NCBI GenBank assembly: GCA_022539475.1
Contig: VCMS01000002.1
Span: 503,798 to 567,797 of the forward strand
DNA: 64,000 nt
Direction of reading: 5' to 3'
Source: Gracilaria domingensis
Lineage: Eukaryota > Rhodophyta > Florideophyceae > Gracilariales > Gracilariaceae
A model generated the notes under the pieces. The model ran no database searches and was not told the origin of the DNA. It saw only the letters and a list, made by a program, of their open reading frames with translations. The translations under genes and the position numbers were made by a program. The stretch's first letter is position 1. Every line of letters begins with the position of its first letter. This document shows, piece after piece, positions 21,530 to 32,423 of this stretch.

Positions 21530-21735
21530 CCATTGCGTCTCTCAGTTGTACTTGTTCGCCTTACCCTCTCAGTTGTACTTGTTCGCGTTACCCTCTGTCG
21601 ACACGTCACAAGCGATACCACTCTCTTCCGCTCCCCATTCTTGCTACGACCGTTTTACTCGTTCGCCTTCTCTTTCCTCGACACTGCACAGGCAATACCA
21701 CTCCGTTGCGCTCCCCATCCTCGCCACGACATGAT
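21530..21735. repeat. Nested short tandem repeats (27-bp and about 105-bp units)
   Basis: CTCAGTTGTACTTGTTCGC occurs twice in tandem (about 21541 and 21568). A larger unit that starts near a CGACAC word and runs through GCAATACCACTC...CGCTCCCCAT to CGCCACGAC is present twice, imperfectly (about 21595-21655 and 21678-21730). The block lies immediately upstream of the CDC45 fragment. Confidence 0.65.
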
Positions 21736-21769
21736 CTAATACACAGCTAGCCAGTCTTCCGATGCTTCG

Positions 21770-22504
21770 GTGCTCGCGTGCGGCCGCATTACCCTTGCCA
21801 GCGACAGAGCTCGCTCCATCAATCCATTACGCTCCGCGCTCACACAGGGCCTCGTTTTCATCTTCATCGGTACGGCCGACCCTGACGCATTGGCCTCCGT
21901 TCCTACTCTCACCGCGCTATTGAAAGCGAATCTGCTGCGCTACGAAGTGCACTCTGTCGCTCGTTATTCGCATGTACGTGACAAGTTCAATGCTCTTGTT
22001 GATGGAGATAATACTGTTGAACCCCCTGCCGTCCTGTGCGTCAATTGCGACGCCGCTGTTGATATTCAGTCCATTCTTGGGCTGAACCCTGAGCAAGACG
22101 ATCCACTTGACGCTGATTCCAAGGTCTTTGTTATTAACAGTAAGCCCCGGTGCCATCTCGCCAACATTCATAGCCAATCATCTTTCACCATCAGGAGGAT
22201 TTCAACCATGCGTACTTGCCTATCACTCTTGGCCTCGAAAATGAGTGAGGTTTTGTCACATATATCGATTGCTGCGACGAGGAGGATGGCTACTACTCTC
22301 AAAATTCCGCCAAATCGGACCCAGAGCAACACGATGAACCTGACGCCAATCTGAAGCTTTTGTCGTTGATGATAGCGGGCCCACAAACAGACATTCCCAA
22401 CACACCGACCGTCCACACCAGATTCAACGCCTGCAAGCCACAGAGAGAGCTTCGTCTACTGCGGACGACACAGCCGGCCCTGCCGAGTCACACCTTCATT
22501 CGGG
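21770..22504 (+). pseudogene. CDC45: CDC45 N-terminal fragment, broken
   Basis: CDC45 is part of the replicative CMG helicase and normally exceeds 550 residues. The first block (21770-22190) matches its DHH-like N-terminus. It has the hydrophobic strand GLVFIFIGTADPDALAS, then LLRYEVHSVARYS, a VLCVNCDAAVD strand, and FVINSKPRCHLANIHS in place of the usual aspartate-histidine 'SHRP' motif. There is no ATG in phase at a sensible point. After about 22190 the protein-like reading moves to another phase (LPITLGLENE, stop, then YIDCCDEEDGYYSQN) and fades out by about 22500. The C-terminal two thirds are missing. It is clearly a relic, and a functional copy must exist elsewhere. Confidence 0.6.
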
Positions 22505-22812
22505 GAGATCCCCTGCTTATTCGTAGCAGCTCGCTTAGCTGCAGTGACATAGTCGGTGGTCATCAGCAGCGCATCGATGCGGTAGATAAAGCCCCCGCCC
22601 GAACAGAGAGTGTTCAATTGTTTCCGAAAGTCTGTCACTGGCCTTTGTAACCTGCATCTATCGCACGCAATAGACCGAAGCGTCGAGTGGGTAAAGAAAT
22701 AGTGAGACGCAAGACACGAAATGTTAGTGTGTGAGGGCCGGCCGTCGCTGGAGATTCATCGTTCATCACGGTACTGAGCAGCAAAGGCCATTGAGCTGTG
22801 TGTTAAACAGTT

Positions 22813-25246
22813 CTAATACATACTATTGGAAGAGACGACGCATGACATGGGCCTCGGGGAGTTGAGCATATTCCTGATCATTTTCGAATCAGAGAATGCG
22901 GATTCAATGATCACTTCCGTGATGGCTTCGTCCTCATTAATGTCGTCAGTGCTTGTCTCTTCGTTGGCGTCCATCTCGAAGTACGACACGAAGTCGACGG
23001 TGCTTGACGGGTGAATCGTTGTAGGCTGTTGTGGCTGTGTGGGCGTTGAGTGATGAAGAGCTACGCTTGACACTTGCGGTTCAGCCGCTGCAGTAGCATT
23101 CGATCTCAATACCTTCTTACTACTGTGCCGGTTTTCCGAGTTCAATGCCCTATTACATGCGCAGAATATCATCTTCTCCACTTTAAGCGGATGAAGCCTG
23201 TTACGTGAGGGAGTTCGAAGCCTCCCTTGCAGGCTGAAACTTCTTTCTACAGTTGAAGAAGACGGACTTACCGACAAAATGCGCAGAGCAAAGTTTCGCA
23301 ACCACGGATTTCCATAAAACTGTATCCAATAAACGACAGGAATGTTCCTGAATGCCATCAGAGCTTCTCTTTCCATGGGGTTATCGGCCTGCGCTCTCCA
23401 CGACAACCGCGTGTAGCTGAATTCCTCGAACAACCGCTGAATAGCACCATCAACACCTCCTGTGCTGGTGAGCTTTTGCGTAGCAGGGAACACGTCGGAC
23501 GCAACGTATGCCAGAATGTACTTGAGGACATGCGCGTTATGCTCTGTGACGTCTTCGTTAAGGCTGCGGAGATCTAAGAAGTACGCCGCAAAATGTAGGG
23601 AGGTCAGTAAAGGAATCTTTCGAGAGTCCTCTTTCACTCGAAGACGGAAAGATGTCACAACTTCGCCCTTCCGCTCTGCCGTTAGAAAAGGAGTCAACGG
23701 CAATTCTCGCAGTTCTTGCTCAATCTGTCTCGTTGCGGGGTACACTTCTGATATAATTGAGCTGTCATCATCAAAAACGCGGAGATATTGTCGCATGATC
23801 CTAAACACATAGTATAGCTCCAGACATTTCTCGAATACGGAGTTGTCGCGAACAGTGGATTCGAAGTAGTCTCTCTTTTGGGGGATTTCTGTTCCCGTAA
23901 AGATTCTTATGGAAGTCAGGACAATCTACCAATTTTTGGTAGACGGGCCTACCTCTGATAAAAGAATGCAGCATTCCCTCGCAACTTGCGAAGCGAGTGG
24001 CTGCCATTTTCATAGGCAAAACCGCAATCCTAATCGGAAGGACTCTGCCATATTGATCCACCTCCCGATTTCTTGTCAAGTACCCTGTATTTCGAAGGTT
24101 GATGTTAAATTGATCCTTCAATTGTTTGAATCGGAAGTAGAGCTTCGAATGCTTCCTCAAGTCATTCACTACCCCTGATGCTGTAGATAGTATGTCACTT
24201 ACCCTTTTTAATTCACCAATGTCTTGCATTAAAAGGTTGGCGACGTGGGTCTGGTCCTGTCCAGCAAAAATTTGATTGTGTCTCCTCACAATTTCCTCCT
24301 TGGCTTTTACACATGAAGCGGTGTTGTCGCTCACAACGCCACTGATGCGCGTCATATCTCCAAATTCCGGGAACACCTGGGTAACAATATCAGCATAGAG
24401 CGCCGAGTCGCAGCTGGCTGACCCAGTGTACATCGAGCGCAAAAAGTAGGTTTTCCTGGAACGATTCACGCCTGTGATAGTCAGGAGCACATTGACAACA
24501 TTTTTCGAGTTGGAGTTTGTCCAGCCGTCGAAAATAAGCGTCCCATACGCTTGATGCAGAGTAGAGGTAATTGAAGACTTCACCGATGACATTTGCTCCG
24601 TATAGTACCCTTTAATGTTCTTTCTCGCCATTCGCGCTATCGTGGGGACATGACGTTCGAAACGGGCGTCCAAAAGTTTAATGATTTCGACAAGTTCGTT
24701 TCCGCCCTCCTTTTTACTCAGTATGTTGAAAGGCAGCATGTGGTGGACGATTAATTTGGTTAGTAGGTCGTGGAGCCGAGAGACTTTGCGCGCAAAGTCG
24801 TGCTCCGTCTCGGTGCTTTTCATGACACTTGCAGTGCCCGGTTGTCTACCCACGTTGGGGTTTGAATCTCTGCTCGCGGTTGGTGCCTTTGCGTCGCCCC
24901 CTGCTTTGCACGGTGTTACGGGAATGCCAAAGCACTCCGAAGAAGACCCCATTTTTCGATATGCACGCATAAGAGCTGGCGATTTGAGGAGTCTTGTGAG
25001 TGTCTCAGTAGAAGCAAAGTCGCATTGCAAAAGATGCTGACCTAACTGCGTAGCGTTCATGTTTTGGCTTTTGCTTTGCCACCCGTAGCCGTTGCATGTG
25101 GTCAAGAAGTTCTCAGAGGACGATAATGGATCGGTATCTTGCTGTGAAGCAAAGCATTCTGTGGACCACCAACTGCGCTTTCGGCCGACTCTGCGCGAGT
25201 TCGATGACTGCGATTCGTGACGTGCGGAAACATTATTGCTAGACAA
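22813..25246 (-). CDS. hAT-superfamily transposase, nearly intact, one frameshift
   Basis: Two long frames, 25246-23801 and 23808-22813, overlap and encode one protein of about 800 residues. Homology-like reading passes between them at about 23876-23884, a TTTTGGGGG run (plus strand). There the first frame drifts out and DYFESTVRDNSVFEKCLELYYVF continues in the second phase. Landmarks are FDGWTNSNSKNVVNVLL (about 24535), a catalytic-type SDNTASCVKAKEE (about 24320), QDQTHVANLLMQDI (about 24240) and the C-terminal hAT dimerisation block (LRILSVSPSSSTVERSFS, about 23265). A BED-type zinc finger is not evident at the N-terminus, although a C...H pattern is present at about residues 50-75. Terminal repeats and the 8-bp target duplication were not located. 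It may be recently active. Confidence 0.8.
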
Positions 25247-25772
25247 TCTTAGAAAGGGGCGCTTGTAAGTGTTCAGGCTTTGTGTGGACCTTCGTAGGGT
25301 GGCAAGCGGCTGCGGGTGGCTCGTACGGCTTACCGATGTGGAACGAGAGTATTGAGTGTTTGGAAAGAAGGCTCAAAGAATGAAGACATGAAGCTTCGTA
25401 ATATTGGCTACAGAGGAGTGAGCGTTTCACTCGAATGGCACAAGGCTTGCCGCACGCGGAGCTTCACGTATAAACTCTTTTCCGCCTCTCCGTGGCGCGA
25501 TTTTCCGGGACGCAATCCATTCTGTCAGCTGGTCCTGTCGGGACTTCAAAATCCTATTGGGCTACGTGGCAGAATTACATTTCTGCTTGGTGGAGCCCGA
25601 GATCGCAGCATGAATAGGCTTTAGTATGCAACGCATACTTCAAAAGTGGGCTCAATCATCTCAAAACGTTGAATACTATTCAGCGTGTAGGGACCGTTGT
25701 CACGGAAGAAACGGACGACGGTAATGCCCAATAAATTTTCTCAGAGGCCTATAAATTTATTGAAGTTGTGTT
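25247..25772. other. Intergenic between the hAT and Harbinger elements
   Basis: This should contain the 5' end of the hAT element and the left end of the first Harbinger copy. No gene is supportable. The ORF at 25316-25624 lacks any domain. Confidence 0.35.
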
Positions 25773-26060
25773 TCACTGCTTGTCACCCTTCAGATCCCCA
25801 TGACACTGCCATGAGGATCTGAAGGCTGACAAAGAAACATATTGGGTCACTCCGAAAATTCCTAGAGTTTTAAATGTGACAACTCTCGACGAATGAGAGC
25901 TGCACAAACATACCGTCTTGTGGTCTCGGTTTAGAAATTTGGTCGGGGTAAGCGAACCTCCGACCAGATTTCTAAACCGTGACCACCATGAAAGTTTCAA
26001 GTAACTGGCGCGTACATTAACGCGACAGTATCATATTTATTTAAAAACCAGATGAAACAG
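25773..26060. promoter_or_regulatory. Conserved upstream region of Harbinger copy 1, with hairpin
   Basis: This segment is recognisably the same as 32180-32410 upstream of copy 2. Shared words include GAATGAGAGCTGCACAA and GGTCGGGGTAAG, and both have a hairpin at the same place (25937-25977: AGAAATTTGGTCGG pairing with CCGACCAGATTTCT). In copy 2 it separates divergent Myb-like and transposase genes, so it is probably their shared promoter and/or a transposase-binding region. Here the divergent partner gene is missing. Confidence 0.6.
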
Positions 26061-26104
26061 AACAGTCTCACTTGACGTGCAGTACGTCCGCCACTCTCAT
26101 CTTC

Positions 26105-27307
26105 ATGCCGTCTCGTTCTAGTGCACACCTCACACTTCTTTTTCAAATCACAACCGTCATCCTTCAACTCTGGTACCTGCTACCCGTACGAAAACGCAAC
26201 CGTCCACAGCCAGGAAGAGAGTTCAAACGATCAACGAAGCGCGTGAAGTATCATCGCGTCGGTCTTCTTAGGCCGCAATTACACACAACGCCATGGCGCC
26301 ATTTGCTTCGTTGTGGCTCTGATGCAGACTTCCTTGTAGCAACTAGCTTTCCACGGGCTTTATTCTTCCGAGATTTGCTACCATTCTTTTCCGATAGACG
26401 CAAAAGTATAATGCATGGATCTCCATTCCAAAAATCGAACTCCAGACGAGGGCGCAAACCGCTTCTAGAAACCGAAAATCTCCTGGGTTTGGTACTTTGG
26501 TACTTGAAAAGCGGAGATGTAGAGTATAATTTATGTCCTGTCTTCGGAATCACCTCATCTACGCTTGGAGAATTGTTGGAATATGGAATGACAGTCATGA
26601 GTGCTGTCGTTTGTGATCCAAGTCTTGTTTCCTTTCGTATCAAATAGCCAACTGTGTTAGAAATGAAAGACTCGTGCAAACTGCTTGAAAAGAATCGCTT
26701 TTATGGATACGCATTACGTGGAGTGTTCGCCATAAGCGACGGAGCAAGGTTGCGCGTTCCTGACTTCGAAGATCCGATAACGCAGAATGCCTTTTACAAC
26801 GCCATGACACAACGAGTTGAATGTACAAACCTTCTCGTTTGGAACTTTCGTGGAGAAATCATTCACGTCGCTCTTAACTACCCTGGCAGCTGGCACGATA
26901 GTCGATTGGCTTATAGTTCGGGGCTTTACTGGCCTTCTTTAGCATTGGACTCTATTACTCCTCCCGGTTTCGCGGTGCTTGGGGACAATGTGTTTGTGAA
27001 TGACAGGCGGACAGGAAAGGTTCTGAGGGCCCGAAAAGTTAACGAATTGATAAACATGCCATTTTCGAACGTATGTTTAGCAGTGGAGCTATTGCTACAG
27101 CGCATCTACCCGAGTGAGAGGCAAAGCGCTGAGTGGGGTGTTCGTGGCCTGAAGGCTCCGTTCCGCCGCCTGACGAGGACTTTTCCCGGTGATCATTACA
27201 AGCGTGGGCGACTGTTAAGCGTTGCAGCCCATCTCGTGAACTACCGGACTAGAGTTGCGGGTTTAAATCAAATCGCGTCCGTATACGGTAGAGTTCAAAG
27301 ACCGTAA
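26105..27307 (+). pseudogene. PIF/Harbinger (DDE_4) transposase, copy 1, one nonsense codon
   Basis: From the ATG (MPSRSSAHL) to the stop is 1203 bp, exactly the same length as copy 2, which supports the start and shows no net indel. Catalytic landmarks are FAISDGARL (first Asp, about 26725), GSWHDSRLAY (second Asp, about 26887) and QSAEWGVRGLK (Glu, about 27125). The N-terminal part carries the GLLRP...PWRHLL block typical of this pair. The only lesion is TAG at 26645-26647, where copy 2 has TGG (Trp). The divergent Myb-like gene of the element is absent here. The product would cut and paste the element together with that accessory protein. Confidence 0.8.
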
Positions 27308-27352
27308 AACAATCTGCACGTATTGTCAGTGTGCGTCAGAGCGTCGTGCACA

Positions 27353-29251
27353 TCAGAAACACAAGTGGCGCTTCGTTGTAGTCGTTTCCACCAGTACAGC
27401 GTCATAAAGTAGTTTATATGAGCGTCCGACAGGATGTGTAGCTACCGCCGCAGCGTCTTTTCCGTACTCGTCTTCCAACAGCTCAGGGCCGCCCTGCAAG
27501 CGCACAAATTGTGCCCTTCTGTAAGCCCAATACCACGGCGGCGGCGCCCGACTGCGGCACCTGGTGCAGCTGCAGCTGCTGCGATGCCGACCGCGGCGGC
27601 GTAGGCGGGAGGGTGGAGGTTGTGGCGGCTGCTGCGGTGGTGGATCGGCCGCGGCGGCGCACTGCGCGGGCAAGCGGAGCGCGATGCCCACGGTGGAAAG
27701 TGCTCCAAACTGAGGCGCTCAATGCCCTCCACCAGGTCGCTGTGCAACGCACTGATGGCGTCGTGACCGGCGGTGCGAGGCAGAGACATGGGTTCAGACT
27801 CTGCGCCACGAAGAGCGCGCGAGAAGGACGCCAGCGGCACGCTGAGGCGTGAGAGACACGCACGAGCTGGTGGGGCCGCCCGTAATTGGGGCACGGCGCG
27901 GCCATGGGCGAGAGCGACGACGCCGACGAGACGCGCAGTGCCGGCTGCTTCTGCGCCGACGAGGGCTTTCTCCGTGGCGGCTGCACGCCGTACAGGCGCC
28001 AGATACGCGCCTCAGTGGCGGGGGTGTCCGTAGAGGCGGATCAGAAGGCGGAGGCGGAGGGGATGCTTGTTACGACGCTCAATGCGTGCGCGCGCGCTTA
28101 CGAGGCTGCGCGGCAGACGCGCCGGCAGCGGCGCCGTCGAGGCGCACGACGGGCGACGTTTCGTCGACGACACGCCTCGTGGGAATGCAGAGCGGCACCA
28201 CAGCGCGACGTCGGTACGGCGTGGAGAAGGCCCGGCGCCGTCGTTGAACGGGTGCGGGTTGGCGATTTAGCGGAGCGCGGTGGTCTTGCCCACGCCACTG
28301 GGCGCGCGCAGGCACACGATCTCCCCGCGCGCGACGCGCAGCGACATCGAGCGCTAGCGCGCGCCGCACACGAGCGAGGCGCTGACGGCATCGACGTGCA
28401 GCAAGGCGGCGGCGGCGGCGGCAGTGGCGGCAGTGAGAAGCGGCGTGCGCCTCACATAGTACGCAGCCTGTTGTGTGCTTTGTAACGTAAAAAGCCCGCG
28501 CGTGCTTCGAGATTCATGAACGCGCCCGGCCTTCAGACGTCACGCGCGCGCCGAGCCGTCCGGCGCAGAAGCACGGCGGTCCCCGCCTCAGCGCAACAAG
28601 TGCGAGTTGACCAGCCGGCTGGCGGTGCGAAAGACTCCCGCGGCACGGAGGCGCGGCGGAGGCGCACGCAGAACGGTCGCAGCGCCGCGAAGTTGGGTCG
28701 CAGCGGGGGGGCATGGACGTGGGTGACGACGCCGACGAAGAGCGCAGCGGTAGCTGCTGCTGCTGCGGCGGGTGCGGTGGGGCGGCGGCGGGCGAGATGG
28801 TCGCGGCTGCCGCTGCATGCCGTATAGGCGCGCAAGGAGGCTGAACGGTGGGGTCGGTGGCCGAGGCCGAGGCGGCTGGCGGTAGGGCGTAGGCGCCGTT
28901 CTCGCGCGCTTGCGCAGCTGCGCGGCGGCGGCGGCTTCGCGGCGCTCCACGGGCGACTTCACGGTGACGACGCAGCCCCTGGTGATGGAGATCGAAATCT
29001 GACGGAGGGACGCCAGCGGAGTGGGGTCGCGCAGCTGAGGCGGAAGCTCCACAACTTGAAGTTAAGGACGCCCATACCACGACGCGCCGCGCCGCCAGTG
29101 GCGGCGCGGCTGGGTGCGGCCGGTATGAAAGAGACGCGGGGAGTTGGCGCAACGCGGGGGCGCTGGGGGAGGCGATCCGGGGATAGGGGGGGGAAGGGGG
29201 CGTTGGCGGGGCTGAGACGACGCGGGATGGAAGCCGGGCCCCAGACGCCAA
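27353..29251 (-). pseudogene. Two diverged tandem copies of an unidentified GC-rich gene, decayed
   Basis: On the minus strand, two stretches encode matching peptide blocks in the same order, although phases shift repeatedly. Block 1 is AAQPRKRART (about 28100) and AAQLRKRART (about 28920). Block 2 is RLYGVQ (about 28000) and RLYGMQ (about 28830). Block 3 is VGVVALAHG...PLASFSRAL (about 27930-27800) and VGVVTHVHA...VPRESFA (about 28745-28630). The paralogous order argues for a tandem duplication that later decayed. I do not recognise the family. High GC (unlike the flanking transposons) and the many overlapping long ORFs on both strands are by-products of composition. Confidence 0.4.
28240..28405 (-). 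pseudogene. ABC-transporter ATPase remnant (Walker A)
   Basis: On the minus strand, a single phase reads LLHVDAVSASLVCGAR, stop, then SMSLRVARGEIVCLRAPSG and GVGKTTALR, stop, IANPHPFNDG. The spacing from the hydrophobic start through GEIV to the Walker A (G-x-S-G-x-G-K-T-T, here APSGVGKTT at about 28293-28267), then LR-x-IA and a downstream G, is exactly that of the first 60 residues of an ABC nucleotide-binding domain. Two stops (TAG about 28356, TAA about 28268) interrupt it. No signature motif or Walker B was found nearby, so only the start survives. Confidence 0.55.
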
Positions 29252-30743
29252 AGAAAACGGGCGATCGGCGGCGGTGGCGGCGGCGGTGGCGGCGGCGCCA
29301 ACGCCACGTGTGTCGCAGATTTGACAAGCGCTTGCGGGTGCCAGCGGCGGTGCGCGCGCATGGCGGAATTATCGCCGGGCGCATAGCGCAAATATAGCCG
29401 GCTCAGCGCCCCAATTCAGCGCCCGCGCCCTGCTACGCGCGTATGCGCAAAATATGTTCGCTGGCTGCAGCGTGCGTCGCGACGGCGGCGGCGACCCCGG
29501 CGGTGGGTGCGGAGGCAGGGAGCGTGCGGCGGTGCTACCGCCCGCGCTGGCCACAAAGTCGCAGTGACCGCAGCCAGCGGCCATTCCGCGGCTGCGCCAC
29601 CCGAAATCAACCGCGCTCATCATCTCGAGCGTGCGGCGCCTGGGGGCTGCGCCGTAGCGAGCAGCGCGTGCAGACTGAGAGCGCGGTCGACGCGCTCGCA
29701 GATGAGGCGATGCATGTGGGGATGTCGCAGCGTTGCGGTGACGAGGAACGGCTGCTTGGAGAAGTAGTGCAGACGTTCAAAATGGGGCGTGCGGCCAGCG
29801 ATACGAAGCGCGCGTTGACGTCGCACGCGCCGTACAGCGTCGCCGAGCACGACCGTGCGGTTGTGGCGCAATTGTACGCTGATCTCGTGCGTGCGCCAGC
29901 GGGTGCACCACGCTTTTTACGCGGCAGCCGCCGCCTTGGCGCGATACCATCGCCATACGCAGGCAGTCGGCGCGGTGGCTGCCGATCGGCTGCTCGATAG
30001 TGGTGGAGGCTCACCCCGCCGAGCACGCGTCGTTCTCCGTGAGCGCCACCTAATCGTTGTGGTCCAGCCGTACGGGAAACAGCTCCGGCACGCGTTCGTC
30101 TGCGCGCGGCGTCTTGGCGACGTCCATAATGGCCGAGATGCCCATTTCCAGCCGGGGCACCGCGCCCGAGCGCTTGCAATGCACCTCGCGCAGCGCGTCG
30201 CAACGCGCGGCCAACGTGTTAACCAACCTGCCGCCTCAGCTGCCGGGCGCGAAATGGCACATGATGCCTCGGGGCATGACCCTGAACAGCAGGTTCTCGC
30301 AGAGCAGTGGCGGCAGCAGGCGCTCACCATCGCTGCTGCTTTCGTTAGTGCGCAATGCGCATCTGCTGCGCAGCGCCTTTCCACTCGCTAGCGTGCGCGT
30401 GCTCGCCCCCACGCACGAACGCCACCCGCCGCTGCGTCAGTACGCCACGGCCGCGCTGCTCCCCGCCGTTGCCCACCTCGTGCTGGTCAACTCGCCGTTG
30501 GATGGCGCCGCTGCGGCCTTATGCTCCGCGCGCGCGCTCCCGCCGCACAGTGAGGGGTTCCCCGGCGTGGAGATGCTTCTTATCGCCATCGTTTCCTTGT
30601 ATCAGCCTGTTCTCGACGTTCAGAATGCCGCATTACGCGCCGCCGTCGCCGAGCATGTAACGTCCGACTACCAGCGCGTGCATGATCCGCCCCTCATGCC
30701 TCCGCACTTGATCGCGCTGATCGCGCTCCGACATGTGTGTTGA
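29252..30743. other. GC-rich gene relics, family not recognised
   Basis: High GC with long open frames on both strands. Protein-like passages include, on the minus strand, ISAIMDVAKTPRADERVPELFPV (in two overlapping pieces about 30145-30075) and FERLHYFSKQPFLVTATLRH (about 29780-29720). On the plus strand, EMLLIAIVSLYQPVLD and RVHDPPLMPPHLIALI occur near 30565-30735. None can be tied to a known family. Several are cut by stops within 100 codons. I read this as one or more decayed nuclear genes contiguous with 27.35-29.25 kb. Confidence 0.35.
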
Positions 30744-30800
30744 TATCCCGCGCAACGTCGCTGTCAAACTGAATGCGACCCGGCCAACGTAATGCTGCAC

Positions 30801-32061
30801 TCAGTTCTTCCAGTTGTCAAGTACGCGCTTCATAGTCTCCTCAATCATCGAAACCATAATTCCTTGGAAACTATAGCGGCTGCGCTCCACTACTTCTTTC
30901 ACCAACGAATCGATATCTCTATCTTCCGCATCTAACAGTCGCTTCTCACGGCGATTCTGCAATTGAGCCATTTCCTTCACACTGTTTCCCAATTCTTTCA
31001 CGCTATCATTTAGCTCAATTTCACGCCGCGTCAACGGATAAATGTACGGAGGTCTGTTCGTCTGCCGCCTCACCGCTGTTTGATTTTCATCATTCCCACG
31101 GATAGTGCCAGCCGGCTCTTGCTCAGGAGGGCCAGACGTTTGTTGCCTAGAAGTCCCAGCAGCGGGTAATATGTCTGTCGCAGCAAGACCAATGTGATCG
31201 CTTAGGCTGGAGTTATACGTAAGAGATACCATCTTTGACAGAATTTCTTTTTGTATATTCTTTGCGCGACGAACGTAATCCGGGCAGGTAGGGTCCCCCT
31301 GTGCGCTTCTGATAGTACTGCAGCTTATGGTATTTCTTCTTCAACGCATCTGGTGCTCTCCTTGCCTTATGATTTTCTGCAGCATACCGATTATATTCGC
31401 GATTTACTAATGCCCAACCATTCATTCCTGTTGGTTCATGCTCTTCTACGATATCGAGGAGGACATTTATGTCATGGAGGCTGTAGTTCCACGTGTTGGT
31501 GGTGCGTCCCTTTTTCTTTTTCTTGGGGGGTGCTTGTTGAATCTCGTCCTCAAGTGGAGGCTCTACTACAGGCTGGAACTGCGTGACTGGACACGGTTGT
31601 GAAGAAGCTGGTACGTTCGACATTGGTTCCGGGACTGGCTGAGGTTCCAAAGGAGGAGGTTCCATAGGTTCAGTTTCTTCGATTACACCCCGATTATCAT
31701 CTTCATCTGCGCCTAATAAGTATTCCTGTTCTGCTTCAGTGTTTACCAAGTTCTCTATATGTAACATACGGCGCTTCATACTTTTAGTGTGCTTTCGGAT
31801 TTCCTGTAGTTCACAATATTCTGTCCAGGTACTTCTGATGTTGTACATGGCACCGAAACGGTGAATGCATCCTGGCGCAAAGACGGCCAGTGAAACATTT
31901 CTCGCTTCTGATGAATGCGGCCAAAGAACCAGGCGTGGGTTACATACACAAAGTGTGTAACCGCTCCGGTTGTGTCCCGCCGGCACACCGGAGAGTGCCT
32001 TTGTCACTTCTGGAGAACTAGGAATTTTCGGAGTCACCCATTCCCTTAAATCTGTACCCAC
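30801..32061 (-). CDS. Myb/SANT-like DNA-binding protein of the Harbinger element, one frameshift
   Basis: The frame is open from 32061. The first codon there is GTG, and the first in-phase ATG (MYNIRSTW) is at about 31850. Pro/Glu-rich residues and a nuclear-localisation-type PPKKKKKGR precede the trihelix/Myb-like domain (NTWNYSLHDINVLLDIVEE...GWALVNREYNRY...LKKKYHKLQ, about 31500-31320). At the CCCCC run 31295-31299 the phase changes. Dropping one base gives DPTCPDYVRRAKNIQKEI and runs straight into the second block (31232-30801), whose C-terminal half is a charged coiled coil. So this is one protein of about 420 residues broken only by a homopolymer frameshift. In Harbinger elements this protein brings the transposase to the element ends. 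Confidence 0.75.
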
Positions 32062-32179
32062 CTTATACCCCTAATATGAAACAAATTCCAATCCCTCCAA
32101 ACACCCCTAAAATCGTGGGTTCAGAAGGTTCAGATTGCAATTGCCCACTATGGACTCTCTGATCTGTACCCACCGAAAA

Positions 32180-32410
32180 GGGTACAGAACGGACATCAAT
32201 ATACCATTGGGTGCAGCCAAGAACTACTAGAATCCTAAACGTGACAGCACTCCATGAATGAGAGCTGCACAAGTACACCACCTTGTTGCCAGAATTTAGG
32301 ATTCTGGTCGGGGTAAGGCACACCCCGACTAGAATCCTAAACGTGACTATCTTGAAACTTTCGCGTAACCGAAGCCTGAATTGTCGCGCCATCATCATGT
32401 TTATTAACCG
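32180..32410. promoter_or_regulatory. Conserved divergent promoter of Harbinger copy 2, with hairpin
   Basis: This segment lies between the Myb-like and transposase genes. CTAGAATCCTAAACGTGAC is present twice directly (about 32227 and 32329) and once inverted (about 32292-32310). The inverted and second direct copies form a 16-bp-arm hairpin around GGTAAGGCACA (32299-32340). The homologous hairpin in copy 1 has a different arm sequence that still pairs. Confidence 0.6.
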
Positions 32411-32423
32411 TTTTGAGACGGTT

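Noticed and set aside
25299..25330. TAGGGTGGCAAGCGG as a hAT terminal repeat
   Set aside because: It looks end-like but points away from the transposase gene, and no matching inverted copy was found on the other side.
27353..30743. Many long ORFs on both strands of the GC-rich region
   Set aside because: High GC lowers stop frequency. No single frame carries a continuous recognisable protein; only short relic motifs are supportable.
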